A stretch of 64,000 nucleotides of DNA, taken from Clostridia bacterium. GTDB lineage: Bacteria; Bacillota; Clostridia; Oscillospirales; Acutalibacteraceae. The notes below the pieces were generated by a model. The model was not told where the DNA came from and did not search any database. It saw only the letters and a list, made by a program, of their open reading frames with translations. Below, in pieces: positions 24,733-33,918 of this stretch. The stretch lies in the NCBI GenBank assembly GCA_017403065.1, contig JAFQOT010000013.1:62001-126000 (forward strand). The letters are read 5' to 3'. Positions within the stretch are counted from its first letter, which is position 1. The number at the start of each line of letters is the position of its first letter. Position numbers and translations under genes: made by a program.

Positions 24733-26154
24733 ATGAAAGTACTTTTTGCCTCAAGCGAGGCTTATCCCTTTGCAATGTCAGGCGGACTTGCCGATGTTGC
24801 AGGAGCTTTACCAAAGGCTTTGCGAAAAAGGTTTGTCGGCTGTCGAGTGATAATGCCCCTTTACAGCAGTATTTCTGAAGAAATGCGTAAAAAAATGACC
24901 TTTCTTTGCAACATAACAGTACCTGTTTCTTGGAGAAGACAGTATTGCGGCGTATTTGAAGCGCATGTTGACGGCGTTATTTATTATTTAATCGATAACC
25001 AATATTATTTTAAACGAGACGGTCTATATGGACATTTTGACGATGCGGAACGCTTTGCGTTTTTTTCCCGCGCTGTACTTGAGGTTATTGCACATATCGA
25101 TTTTGTTCCTGATATTATTCACTGCAACGACTGGCAAACTGCCCTTATACCGTTATATTTGAATTTATTTTATAAATCAAATCCTCTTTATAAGGATATT
25201 AAAACTGTATTTACTATTCATAACATACAGTATCAAGGTAAATACGGTCATAATTTAACAGGTGATGTTTTAGGTATACCTGCAGAATGTGAAAGCCTGT
25301 TAGACTATGACAACTGTATAAATCTTATGAAAGGCGCCATTCAGTGCTGTGACAAAATCACTACCGTCTCCCCTACCTATTCAAAGGAAATTTTAGACCC
25401 GTATTTTTCTCACGGATTAGACGGTATTTTAAAACAATTTACCTATAAATTAACAGGCATTGTCAACGGAATTGATACACAGGTTTATAACCCTGAAACC
25501 GACCCTTTAATTTATAAAAATTATTCTGTTGACGAAATAGATGCCAAGGCTTATAATAAAAAAATGCTGCAAAAAGAGCTTGGGCTTCCTGAGAAAGCAG
25601 ATACTCCAATTATAGGCATTGTAACAAGACTTGTTAAACATAAGGGTATTGATCTTGTTAAGCACGTTTTTGAGGAGCTTTTACAAAAGGATGTTCAATT
25701 TGCTATTTTAGGCTCTGGTGAATGGGAGTTTGAAGCTTTCTTTAATTCGATGGCAGATAAATATCCCAATAAAGTAGGACTTACGCTTGGATTTAAGCCT
25801 CAGCTTGCTCATAGAATTTATGCAGGTGCTGATATTTTCTTAATGCCAAGCCAAAGTGAGCCTTGCGGTCTTGCTCAAATGGTGGCTCTGAGATACGGTA
25901 CTATACCTATTGTAAGAGAAACAGGCGGTCTTAACGATACTATAAAGGATAGCGGTGACGGTAAGGGCAACGGATTTACCTTTAAATCATATAACGCTCA
26001 CGATATGCAAAATACTGTGTGGCGAGCTCTTGACGGATACTCTGATAAAAAAGGTTGGGCAATTTTGCGTAAGCGCGCGATGGAGTGTGATAACAGCTGG
26101 TCAGCTTCTGCAAACGCTTATATTCGCCTTTACAAAGAATTAAAAAATCAATAA
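24733..26154 (+). CDS. glgA: Glycogen synthase (ADP-glucose type, GT5)
   Basis: 473 aa GT-B glycosyltransferase extending alpha-1,4-glucan from ADP-glucose. GT5 landmarks: N-terminal SSEAYPFAMSGGLADVAGAL, VFTIHNIQYQGKYG, IVNGIDTQVYNPETD, IIGIVTRLVKHKG and the C-terminal PSQSEPCGLAQM. The usual KTGGL Lys (Lys15 in E. coli, which binds the ADP-glucose phosphate) is Met15 here. I chose the ATG at 24733; a GTG at 24724 lies in the ribosome site. It follows glgD by 55 nt. Confidence 0.95.
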   Translation: MKVLFASSEAYPFAMSGGLADVAGALPKALRKRFVGCRVIMPLYSSISEEMRKKMTFLCNITVPVSWRRQYCGVFEAHVDGVIYYLIDNQYYFKRDGLYGHFDDAERFAFFSRAVLEVIAHIDFVPDIIHCNDWQTALIPLYLNLFYKSNPLYKDIKTVFTIHNIQYQGKYGHNLTGDVLGIPAECESLLDYDNCINLMKGAIQCCDKITTVSPTYSKEILDPYFSHGLDGILKQFTYKLTGIVNGIDTQVYNPETDPLIYKNYSVDEIDAKAYNKKMLQKELGLPEKADTPIIGIVTRLVKHKGIDLVKHVFEELLQKDVQFAILGSGEWEFEAFFNSMADKYPNKVGLTLGFKPQLAHRIYAGADIFLMPSQSEPCGLAQMVALRYGTIPIVRETGGLNDTIKDSGDGKGNGFTFKSYNAHDMQNTVWRALDGYSDKKGWAILRKRAMECDNSWSASANAYIRLYKELKNQ

Positions 26155-26161
26155 AATATAT

Positions 26162-26191
26162 AGGCTGTGCTTTTTAGTACAGCCTTTGTTT
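26162..26191 (+). terminator. Terminator-like hairpin after glgA
   Basis: AGGCTGT/ACAGCCT stem followed by TTTGTTTT, ending just before the GGGGG ribosome site of uppP. Partial read-through is likely because uppP has no obvious promoter of its own. Confidence 0.7.
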
Positions 26192-26205
26192 TGGGGGAAT
26201 TTTTT

Positions 26206-27051
26206 TTGGATATAATTAAATCAATAATTTTAGGCATTATTGAGGGTATAACCGAATGGTTGCCCATAAGCAGTACAGGGCATCTGATAATTGCTGATGA
26301 ATTTATAAAATTAAGCGCTAATGCCGATTTTAAAGAAATGTTTAATGTTGTAATTCAATTAGGCGCAATTTTAGCCGTTGTAGTTATATATTTTAAACAA
26401 ATGTGGCCCTTTACAAGCAAAAAAGAGCTTGGATACAGCTATATTTCCAAGGGTAACGGATACTTTAAAAAAGATGTAATGGATATGTGGTTTAAAGTTA
26501 TAATTGCTATTTTACCTGCCGCAATTATAGGTATACCCTTTGACGATTTTTTTGAAGAGCATTTTCATAACTACATAGTGGTTGCCGCAGCCCTTATAAT
26601 TTACGGTATATTATTCATAATCATCGAAAAGAAAAACAAAAGCAAAAGCTTTAAGGTGAACAGTATAGCAGAAATCGATTATAAAACTGCCTTTGCTATA
26701 GGTATGTTTCAGGCATTATCACTTATCCCAGGTACATCAAGAAGCGGCTCAACCATTTTAGGCGCTATTTTAATAGGTGTTTCCCGTGTGGCCGCCGCAG
26801 AATTCAGCTTTTATATGGCAGTACCAGTTATGTTCGGAGCAAGCTTTATTAAGCTTTTAAAATTCGGATTTAACTTTGAAGGAAACGAGCTAATTATTTT
26901 AGCTATCGGTATGCTTAGCGCATTTGCAGTATCTGTTATTGCTATAAAATTCCTCATAAATTATATTAAAAAACGTGATTTTCAAGCCTTTGGCTATTAC
27001 AGAATAGTTTTAGGTATTATAATAATTTGTTATTTTCTAATAAAAAAATAA
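26206..27051 (+). CDS. uppP: Undecaprenyl-diphosphatase UppP (BacA)
   Basis: 281 aa multi-pass membrane phosphatase recycling undecaprenyl pyrophosphate for wall synthesis; high dose gives bacitracin resistance. Signature motifs: LGIIEGITEWLPISSTGHL (EGxTEFLPxSSTGH) and ALSLIPGTSRSGSTILGA. I chose the TTG at 26206 with GGGGG 8 nt upstream, giving the expected MDIIKSIILG start; longer readings run into the hairpin. Confidence 0.95.
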   Translation: MDIIKSIILGIIEGITEWLPISSTGHLIIADEFIKLSANADFKEMFNVVIQLGAILAVVVIYFKQMWPFTSKKELGYSYISKGNGYFKKDVMDMWFKVIIAILPAAIIGIPFDDFFEEHFHNYIVVAAALIIYGILFIIIEKKNKSKSFKVNSIAEIDYKTAFAIGMFQALSLIPGTSRSGSTILGAILIGVSRVAAAEFSFYMAVPVMFGASFIKLLKFGFNFEGNELIILAIGMLSAFAVSVIAIKFLINYIKKRDFQAFGYYRIVLGIIIICYFLIKK

Positions 27052-27062
27052 GGATGTAGTTT

Positions 27063-27898
27063 ATGAAACACCAAAAGATATTTTTAAAAGATTATTTCAG
27101 TTTTTAGGTGAAAACGGTAAAAATCCTTATGTGGAAACATATTTACCTCAAAACCTTTCATCTATGAAACAAGAAAACCGTAAAAGACCTTGTATTATTA
27201 TATGTCCAGGCGGCGGTTATCTCGGATGCAGTGACAGAGAAAGTGAGCCTGTCGCTTTGAAATTTTTAACCGATGGGTACAATATTTTCGTTCTTAATTA
27301 TTCGGTTAAACCGCATTACTTCCCAAGTCAAATCCGTGAGGTTGCAGCAGTCTTAGAAATTATTCATAAAAATGCTGAAATATGGAATTGTGATATTACA
27401 AAAATTACAATTTTAGGTTTTTCCGCAGGAGGACATTTGGCTGCCCATTACTCAACAATGTACAACTGTAAGGAAGTACGTCAGGCTTTTCCTGAAAGCA
27501 AGCCTGTTAATGCTTCTGTTCTTGTCTACCCTGTTATCACCGGTGATTTCAATTTTGCCCATAAAGGAAGCATAAATAATTTGATCGGTGATTTGGAGGC
27601 AACAGAAGAAATTAGAAAATATTTTTCCTGTGAACTGAATGTGGATGAAAATACTCCCCCTGCCTTTATTTGTCATACTGCACAGGATAATGCAGTGCCT
27701 GTAGAAAACAGCCTTTTATATGCTTCTGCGCTATCTAAATATAAAATTCCCTTTGAGCTTCATATATTCCCGTTTGGCGCTCACGGAAGTGCTACAAATG
27801 ATGATCAGACTATAGCTAATGTTACTTGGATAAATAAATATAACTCGGTTTGGATAGACGAAGCTAAAAAATGGCTCAGGGTTACATTTAATATTTAA
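27063..27898 (+). CDS. Alpha/beta hydrolase (esterase/lipase), frameshifted 5' end
   Basis: Alpha/beta hydrolase with oxyanion motif CPGGGY, nucleophile elbow GFSAGGHLA, and late Asp/His (TAQDNAVPV, PFGAHG). From the ATG at 27063 (AAGGATG upstream) the frame reads MKHQKIFLKDYFSF and stops at TAG 27105-27107. Reading TTT-TTA across the T5 run (27101-27105) in the -1 frame gives SFLGENGKNPYVETYLPQNL, a continuation that looks like the family N-terminus. The uninterrupted frame from the GTG at 27131 is 255 aa but lacks about 22 N-terminal residues. Options: sequencing error in the T run, real mutation, or programmed slippage. Confidence 0.75.
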
Positions 27899-27903
27899 TT
27901 TTA

Positions 27904-27933
27904 AAAAGCCTGATTTTTTAAAATCAGGCTTTT
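27904..27933 (+). terminator. Terminator after the hydrolase
   Basis: AAGCCTGATTTT/AAAATCAGGCTT stem followed by TTATTTTTT. Confidence 0.93.
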
Positions 27934-27972
27934 ATTTTTTACTGCTTCTATCGATTTTTGTCTTATTTTGGG

Positions 27973-28001
27973 TTGACATTATTGATTAAAAACATTATAA
28001 T
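27973..28001 (+). promoter_or_regulatory. Consensus promoter of guaB
   Basis: TTGACA (27973-27978), 17-bp spacer, TATAAT (27996-28001); perfect match. Only about 30 nt of leader follow, so no riboswitch. Confidence 0.92.
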
Positions 28002-28038
28002 ATAATTTAAATATTTACACTAAGGGAGTAGAGAAATT

Positions 28039-29547
28039 ATGGCATATTATTTTACCGAAATGTCACATACCTTTAATGAATACTTGCTGGTTCCCGGTTA
28101 TTCTTCTTCTGAATGTATACCTGCGAATGTTAGCCTTAAAACTCCACTTGTTAAGTTTAAAAAGGGCGAGGAACCTGCAATTTCTATGAATATACCTATG
28201 ACCTCTGCTATAATGCAGTCGGTTTCAGGTGACCGTTTGGCAGTAGCACTTGCTCGCGAAGGCGGTGTTTCCTTTATTTATGGTTCTCAATCTATTGAAG
28301 ATGAGGCTGCAATGGTTGCCCGCGCTAAATCCTACAAGGCAGGTTTTGTTGTAAGTGACTCTAACGTTACTCCTGAAAGCACCTTAGCCGATATTTTAGA
28401 ATTAAAGGCTAAAAACGGTTATTCAACTGTAGCTGTTACCTCTGACGGAACATCAAACGGCAAGCTTTTGGGTATTGTTACAGGCAGAGATTATAGAGTA
28501 AGCCGTATGTCTACCGATGTTAAGGTTAAAGAATTTATGACTCCTCTTGAAAAGCTTATCGTTGCCGATGAAACCACAACCTTAAAACAAGCTAATGATA
28601 TTATTTGGGAGCATAAACTAAATTCACTTCCTATTATTGATAAAGACGGTAATTTAAAATACTTTGTTTTCCGTAAGGATTATGATGCTCATAAAGAAAA
28701 TCCCAACGAGCTTTTAGATAAGGACAAGCGTTATGTTGTAGGCGCAGGTATCAACACCCGTGACTATATGGAACGTGTTCCCGCTTTAATTGAAGCAGGG
28801 GCTGACGTGCTTTGTATTGACTCTTCTGAAGGCTTTAGCGAATGGCAGTCAAGAACTATTGCCTTTATTCGCGAAAAGTACGGTGACAGTGTTAAGGTGG
28901 GTGCAGGCAACGTTGTTGACCGCGACGGTTTCCTTTTCCTTGCAGAAGCAGGCGCTGACTTTATAAAGGTTGGTATAGGCGGCGGTTCTATATGTATCAC
29001 CCGCGAAACCAAAGGTATAGGACGTGGTCAGGCTACTGCCCTTATCGACGTTTGCGCAGCACGTGATGAATATTTTGAAAAAACCGGTATTTATATTCCT
29101 GTTTGCTCTGACGGTGGTATTGTTCACGACCATCACATCACCTTAGCTTTAGCTATGGGCGCTGACTTTATGATGTTAGGTCGTTATTTTGCACGTTTTG
29201 ACGAAAGCCCAACAAATAAAATAGCAATTAACGGAAATTACTATAAAGAATACTGGGGCGAAGGCTCTAACAGAGCAAGAAACTGGCAGAGATATGACCT
29301 TGGCGGCGATAAAAAGCTTTCATTTGAAGAAGGCGTTGACTCTTATGTTCCTTATGCAGGCTCATTAAAGGATAACGTTAACCTTTCTTTAAGCAAGGTT
29401 AAATCTACAATGTGTAACTGCGGTGCTCTTACTATTCCTGAGCTTCAGAAAAAGGCCAAGCTCACTCTTGTTTCTTCTACAAGTATTATTGAGGGCGGCG
29501 CTCACGATGTTATTCAAAAGGAAACTTCATCAGGTATTATTAAATAA
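28039..29547 (+). CDS. guaB: IMP dehydrogenase, Tritrichomonas-type clade
   Basis: 502 aa NAD-dependent oxidoreductase making XMP, the first step to GMP. Barrel with inserted CBS pair (about residues 100-225). The catalytic Cys loop is [20 protein letters not shown], and the flap carries [16 protein letters not shown] with the Arg-Tyr dyad. Long blocks ([68 protein letters not shown]) match the Tritrichomonas foetus enzyme as I remember it, far better than the usual bacterial GuaB. GGGAGTAG precedes the ATG. Confidence 0.95.
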   Translation: MAYYFTEMSHTFNEYLLVPGYSSSECIPANVSLKTPLVKFKKGEEPAISMNIPMTSAIMQSVSGDRLAVALAREGGVSFIYGSQSIEDEAAMVARAKSYKAGFVVSDSNVTPESTLADILELKAKNGYSTVAVTSDGTSNGKLLGIVTGRDYRVSRMSTDVKVKEFMTPLEKLIVADETTTLKQANDIIWEHKLNSLPIIDKDGNLKYFVFRKDYDAHKENPNELLDKDKRYVVGAGINTRDYMERVPALIEAGADVLCIDSSEGFSEWQSRTIAFIREKYGDSVKVGAGNVVDRDGFLFLAEAGADFIKVGIGGGSICITRETKGIGRGQATALIDVCAARDEYFEKTGIYIPVCSDGGIVHDHHITLALAMGADFMMLGRYFARFDESPTNKIAINGNYYKEYWGEGSNRARNWQRYDLGGDKKLSFEEGVDSYVPYAGSLKDNVNLSLSKVKSTMCNCGALTIPELQKKAKLTLVSSTSIIEGGAHDVIQKETSSGIIK

Positions 29548-29563
29548 TTTGAAGGTGTAATAA

Positions 29564-29872
29564 ATGATAAAGCATATTATTTTGTGGAAACTTAAAGAGG
29601 GTTTTTCAAAAAATGAAAAGCAAAAAATTAAGGAAGATATAAAGAAAAATTTAGAATCCTTAAAAGGAAAAATTGACGGATTAGTAGAAATCAAGGTACA
29701 GATTGATTCCCTTGATATACCTGCCTCAAATGCTGACGTTATGCTTTATTCCTCTTTTGTTAATCAGACTGCTTACGAGGGATATATTGTTCATAAGGAC
29801 CACGTAGCTGTCGCTGATAATTACGTTCGTCCATATACCGAAATCAGACTTTGTATGGATTACGAAGATTAA
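29564..29872 (+). CDS. Stress-responsive A/B barrel (Dabb) domain protein
   Basis: 102 aa protein made of one Dabb ferredoxin-like domain: MIKHIILWKLKEGFS at the start, YSSFVNQTAYEGYIVHKDH in the middle. Family members are mostly of unknown function; some are decarboxylases or cyclases in plants and actinobacteria. It follows guaB by 16 nt with GAAGGTG upstream and is followed by a terminator, so it shares the guaB transcript. Confidence 0.88.
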   Translation: MIKHIILWKLKEGFSKNEKQKIKEDIKKNLESLKGKIDGLVEIKVQIDSLDIPASNADVMLYSSFVNQTAYEGYIVHKDHVAVADNYVRPYTEIRLCMDYED

Positions 29873-29880
29873 AAATTAAA

Positions 29881-29914
29881 GACTTCTATGATTTTTCATA
29901 GAAGTCTTTTTTTT
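29881..29914 (+). terminator. Terminator of guaB operon
   Basis: GACTTCTATGA/TCATAGAAGTC stem, then eight T. Confidence 0.95.
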
Positions 29915-29929
29915 CGCATAACTGTAAGC

Positions 29930-30439
29930 TCAGTTCATACTGTATTTAAAATTCAAATTTTCGAAAATAATATCTTTTTTAGAATAATACATTAAAGTAT
30001 ATTCTTCACCTGTTGCCTTTACAGATAAAGCATCGGCAAGCTTACCAAAGGATTTTTTAGGTATAATGCAGTTTTTATCTGAATCTTTAGATACAGCTTT
30101 TATAGGCTTAAAACCTAATTTATTATAATATTTCACAAGCTTGCTATTTGCAGGACGAAGAATTATTATATCATTTTCAGCCTTAGCCTTTTCAATAAGA
30201 GTTGACATATATCCCCTTGCTCTGAATTCAGTCCTTGTCGCAGCGGCATAAAGATAAACCCCGTCATATTTCTTATCTGCTAATATTTCACAGGGCAATA
30301 AAAAACACATAGAAACTATACCGTTTTCTGTATTTAAAGTGTTTATATATTTAAGGCAATGTTTAAATAGCAAATTTTCAAAATCATTATTAGGGTCACA
30401 AAAAGCCTGACGGTATAATTGGCGGCATTCTTTTTCCAT
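29930..30439 (-). CDS. GNAT family acetyltransferase
   Basis: 169 aa. The acetyl-CoA-binding segment is visible as LYAAATRTEFRARGYMSTLI (RxxGxG/A-like, here RARGYM), followed by YYNKLGFKPI, the classic GNAT C-terminal strand-helix. Substrate unknown. It starts immediately after the DUF2156 stop (30440), with its AAGGTG ribosome site inside the end of that gene, so the two are coupled. Confidence 0.85.
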   Translation of the reverse strand: MEKECRQLYRQAFCDPNNDFENLLFKHCLKYINTLNTENGIVSMCFLLPCEILADKKYDGVYLYAAATRTEFRARGYMSTLIEKAKAENDIIILRPANSKLVKYYNKLGFKPIKAVSKDSDKNCIIPKKSFGKLADALSVKATGEEYTLMYYSKKDIIFENLNFKYSMN

Positions 30440-31315
30440 TTATTTCACCTTGGCAAAGTATTTTTTTAAAATCATTTCCGGTTTGTAGGAAAGCTTTGCT
30501 TTGCGAAGTCCCTCAAGCCCCATATCATCCTCGCGGTTAATATATTTATAATCACTTAAACTTGCTGCAAACTCACGGTTTATTACAGTATATGCCTCTG
30601 CAAAATCCTTTAATGCCTTTTCGATATGAATATCAAAAACCGTATCATTTATTGCACTTCCAAGGGTAAACGCAACCACATTACTGTCAACAATTATAGC
30701 TCCGCCCTTTAAAGAAAGACGCTCCATATTATCAAGCATAGTTCCTATACCCTTTTTTTCACACAATAAAAAGGAATCTTCCTTGTCGGCATTTTCTTTA
30801 TACCACTTTTCAGCGCATAAACGTACTTTTTCTATATTACTTTGTGTGATTTCTTCATAATGCCAATTATGCTTTTTTGAAAAGGCATTTATATGATTTC
30901 GCTTGCTGTGATATTTCTTACCGCTTAAATTTGCCAAATCGCTTTGCAGATATATATAATCCGCCGCATCACGACTTTCTCTGAAAATATATTGCTGTGA
31001 GTACTTTTCTTGAAATTCGCTTAGCCGTTCACCCTCTTGCAACCAAAAGGACGGCATTTTATTATCGTTATATTCTACTAATTTTTTAATTCCCTTTTCT
31101 AAATCCTGTCCTACAGGGAGTCGAAAGGTTTCCTTTTCTGCCGTACCCGATTTTATGAATAGCTGACCGTCGCTTACAGCCATCATATTACTGTAAGCGC
31201 ACTGCCATACAAGCAAATTAACAAAGGAATTTTCGCAAGAAAATTCCTTGTTATTTTTCATAAACTTTTTATAAATATCAATATCTTCTATCTTAACATT
31301 TTTAAATTTCAACAT
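30440..31315 (-). CDS. DUF2156 family protein (GNAT-fold, LPG-synthase C-domain-like)
   Basis: 291 aa DUF2156 protein, related to the soluble aminoacyl-transferase domain of phosphatidylglycerol lysyltransferase (two GNAT folds). Typical segments: DYIYLQSDLANLSGKKYHSK, KRNHINAF and the C-terminal INREDDMGLEGLRKAKLSYK. There is no transmembrane part, so it is not MprF itself; the acceptor is unknown. It lies 8 nt after PBP1A and abuts a GNAT gene. Confidence 0.88.
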   Translation of the reverse strand: MLKFKNVKIEDIDIYKKFMKNNKEFSCENSFVNLLVWQCAYSNMMAVSDGQLFIKSGTAEKETFRLPVGQDLEKGIKKLVEYNDNKMPSFWLQEGERLSEFQEKYSQQYIFRESRDAADYIYLQSDLANLSGKKYHSKRNHINAFSKKHNWHYEEITQSNIEKVRLCAEKWYKENADKEDSFLLCEKKGIGTMLDNMERLSLKGGAIIVDSNVVAFTLGSAINDTVFDIHIEKALKDFAEAYTVINREFAASLSDYKYINREDDMGLEGLRKAKLSYKPEMILKKYFAKVK

Positions 31316-31323
31316 AAATCCCT

Positions 31324-33696
31324 TTATTCTGTAGTACCGCCTTGGTCTGAATTAGAAGCAGTTTCTCCCGTAGAATTTTCAGGTAGCTTAGTATCCTCCA
31401 AAACCTTGCCTGAATGAGCAGAGCAAGGCTTAGGCAAATTACTCTTTTTGTACCAACCTATAACTTTATTGGGGCAGGCGTCGGTAGCTAATTCACCTGT
31501 ATTTGCACAATAAAATCTTTCTACAGTATAGCTACTGTCGGTAAAATCTTTTACCTTAAGACCTGCATTAGCCTTTGACATTACAGTACCCCATAATTTT
31601 TTAGCAACGCCGCTGCTACCCTTTGGTACGGGTTGCTGAGTGGGAAATCCGCACCAACAAGAAGCCACATAGTAAGGTGAGCCCCCTACAAACCAAAGGT
31701 CGTTTTGGTCATTAGAGGTACCAGTTTTAGCGAATACCTTCATATTAGTTACATAAGATGCGGCAACCTTGCCCGTACCGTTTTCACCGTAAACAACAGT
31801 TTGTAAAAGATGGTTCATTATGGTGGCAGTATCCTCGCTAATAGCTACCTTAGGTGTTTTTTCACGTTCTAAAACAATCTGACCGTCCTGATCGGTAATT
31901 TTAGTGTAGAATGATGGCTGATAATAAAGTCCGCCATTTCCGAAAACCGCAAAGGCTGCGGCAGATTCCAATGTTGTAATACCGCCGTTTGTACCGCCCA
32001 TTCCTAATGGTGAAAGGTTAACGTCTTGTGAATTAAGTGTAGTTATTCCAAGCTTTTGAGTCAAAAAGTCAAAAGAAGTCTGTGGCTTCATTTTATTAAC
32101 AAGATAAACCGGAATGGTATTAACAGAACGCTCTAAAGCGTATTGAACGGTAATATTACCCCAATATCCACCATACCAGTTATTAGGTGTCCATCCGTTA
32201 TAGCTGGTCTTTGTATCATTAACTATTGTAGAATAGGTTATCAAATCCTTTTCAATAGCGGGCGCATAAGCAGCTATCGGCTTCATTGTAGAGCCTGGCT
32301 GACGAATAGCATCTGTAGCGGCATTGAAATTGCGGTTTGTGGTTTTTTCGCCAAAGCCGCCCACAATAGCCTTAACATTACCCTTGTAATCCATAACTGT
32401 GATACCTGCTGTTAAAAGCTCATTGTTTTTGCCCTTTACTGCATAACTGCTGTCAGAAAAAGCTGCCTCAGCAGTTTTTTGTATATCAGGGTCTACAGTA
32501 GCATAAATCTTATATCCACTATTGTAGAATAATTGGTTGGCATGGCTTTTATCGTATCCGTATTTTTTGCATAAATCCTCAACAACCTGCTCGATTAAAG
32601 CATCCACAAAATATGAATTGACCTGATTTTGACTTAAAACCCTTTCCTCAGCCACAACCTTAAGCTCGGTATTCTTAGCCTCTTCATACTCTTTTTTGCT
32701 TATATAGCCTTGGTCATACATTTCATAAAGAACTTGATTTCGGCGTTTTTTATTGTTTTCAGGATTATCGTCAGGAGAATAATATGACGGTCCCTTTGTA
32801 ACAGCCGCAAGGGATGCACATTCAACCAAAGATAAATCCTTAACCGATTTTCCGAAATAATAATTTGCCGCTACCTCTACACCGTAGGTGCCATGACCCA
32901 TAGGTATAGTATTTAAATAGCACTCAAGAATTGTATCCTTAGAATATTTACTTTCTACATATCTTGCGCGCATAATTTCCCTAACCTTACGGCTGGCTTT
33001 CTGGGAACGGTCATCAGTCAGATTTTTAACCAACTGCTGTGTTATGGTAGAGCCACCCTGACGGGAGGAATAAATAGGCACAAATTCATTCACAAACGCG
33101 CCAAAGGTACGTTTCCAGTCAACACCCTCATGCTCGAAGAAACGCCTGTCCTCAATAGCAACAAAGGCATCTGCAAGGGTTTGAGGAATACCCTCGTAAG
33201 CTGCATCGTTGTTTTTAATAGCAACCTTATCGTAATCAACCCAAATTCGATTAAATTCACCGTGCAGTCGGCGATATTCTTCATACTCACCGTCCCCACC
33301 GTCTACATAAATAGTAGTTGTAAAGTTAAGCTTTAAATTATTTAGGTCTTCATCCATCGTGCCGTCTACCATTGTAAAGGCATAAAACAGGAAGCAACCC
33401 ACAACCAAGCTGACCGTTATAAAACCAACCAGAAAAACAGAAAGTAAAATCTTTGTAAAAGCTGTTTTATTGAATTTAGACTTTTTCTTTTTCTTATCTT
33501 CCTCTTGCGCGACAGATTTTGATGAAAAACTATTAAGGTCAAAGCTATCACCCTGACCGTCAGCTATGTTATTAGTATTATCATAGCTAAATAAATCCTT
33601 ATCATCATCATTCTCAAAATCGTTACTGAATAAATCCTTATCATCATCATTCTCAAAATCGTTACTGAATAAATCCTTATCATCAATATTACTCAC
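31324..33696 (-). CDS. Class A penicillin-binding protein 1A (bifunctional)
   Basis: 790 aa wall synthase. The cytoplasmic N-terminus (about 85 residues) has two and a half copies of a 13-residue acidic repeat, DDKDLFSNDFEND, then a basic patch and one transmembrane helix (about 95-117). The GT51 domain shows EDRRFFEHEGVDWKR, RQGGSTITQQLVKNL and YLNTIPMGHGTYG. The transpeptidase has PGSTMKP (Ser nucleophile), SVN and AKTGTS. The C-terminus is a Cys-containing, Thr/Ser-rich tail. GTG start with GGAGGTG upstream. First of three coupled minus-strand genes. Confidence 0.95.
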   Translation of the reverse strand: MSNIDDKDLFSNDFENDDDKDLFSNDFENDDDKDLFSYDNTNNIADGQGDSFDLNSFSSKSVAQEEDKKKKKSKFNKTAFTKILLSVFLVGFITVSLVVGCFLFYAFTMVDGTMDEDLNNLKLNFTTTIYVDGGDGEYEEYRRLHGEFNRIWVDYDKVAIKNNDAAYEGIPQTLADAFVAIEDRRFFEHEGVDWKRTFGAFVNEFVPIYSSRQGGSTITQQLVKNLTDDRSQKASRKVREIMRARYVESKYSKDTILECYLNTIPMGHGTYGVEVAANYYFGKSVKDLSLVECASLAAVTKGPSYYSPDDNPENNKKRRNQVLYEMYDQGYISKKEYEEAKNTELKVVAEERVLSQNQVNSYFVDALIEQVVEDLCKKYGYDKSHANQLFYNSGYKIYATVDPDIQKTAEAAFSDSSYAVKGKNNELLTAGITVMDYKGNVKAIVGGFGEKTTNRNFNAATDAIRQPGSTMKPIAAYAPAIEKDLITYSTIVNDTKTSYNGWTPNNWYGGYWGNITVQYALERSVNTIPVYLVNKMKPQTSFDFLTQKLGITTLNSQDVNLSPLGMGGTNGGITTLESAAAFAVFGNGGLYYQPSFYTKITDQDGQIVLEREKTPKVAISEDTATIMNHLLQTVVYGENGTGKVAASYVTNMKVFAKTGTSNDQNDLWFVGGSPYYVASCWCGFPTQQPVPKGSSGVAKKLWGTVMSKANAGLKVKDFTDSSYTVERFYCANTGELATDACPNKVIGWYKKSNLPKPCSAHSGKVLEDTKLPENSTGETASNSDQGGTTE
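33590..33684. repeat. 39-bp tandem repeat in PBP1A N-terminus
   Basis: Two complete, nearly identical 39-bp units (33590-33628, 33629-33667) and a partial third (33668-33684). They encode the 13-residue acidic repeat of PBP1A, in frame, so copy-number change would alter tail length without breaking the gene. Confidence 0.9.
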
Positions 33697-33743
33697 GATT
33701 TAACACCTCCGTGCAATAACAGAAATTTATTCCATTATGCTAA

Positions 33744-33772
33744 AGTATACCATATTTATCTGAAAAAATCAA
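33744..33772 (-). promoter_or_regulatory. Promoter of the PBP1A operon
   Basis: Minus-strand TTGATT (33767-33772), 17-bp spacer, TATACT (33744-33749). Confidence 0.72.
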
Positions 33773-33852
33773 CTTATACACTTTGGCGAAAAATTAAAAT
33801 ATTCTATATATGCTATATGTCATTATTTTTAAATAATTTAGTGCATTTATTC

Positions 33853-33881
33853 TTGACTTTATATACACTTCGTGGTAAAAT
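33853..33881 (+). promoter_or_regulatory. Promoter of the pyr operon
   Basis: TTGACT (33853-33858), 17-bp spacer, TAAAAT (33876-33881). Transcription would start in an A-rich run about 33888, leaving a leader of about 110 nt. The 304-bp gap 33697-34000 holds this promoter, the divergent PBP1A promoter and the leader elements listed here. Confidence 0.75.
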
Positions 33882-33918
33882 AAAAAAAATAAATTTTCGG
33901 GTTTTTTGTTAAAATAAT

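Noticed and set aside
28002..28038. Purine or guanine riboswitch before guaB
   Set aside because: The distance from the consensus promoter to the start codon leaves about 30 nt, with no room for an aptamer.
33590..33684. CRISPR-like direct repeats
   Set aside because: The units are adjacent with no spacers and encode an in-frame protein repeat.
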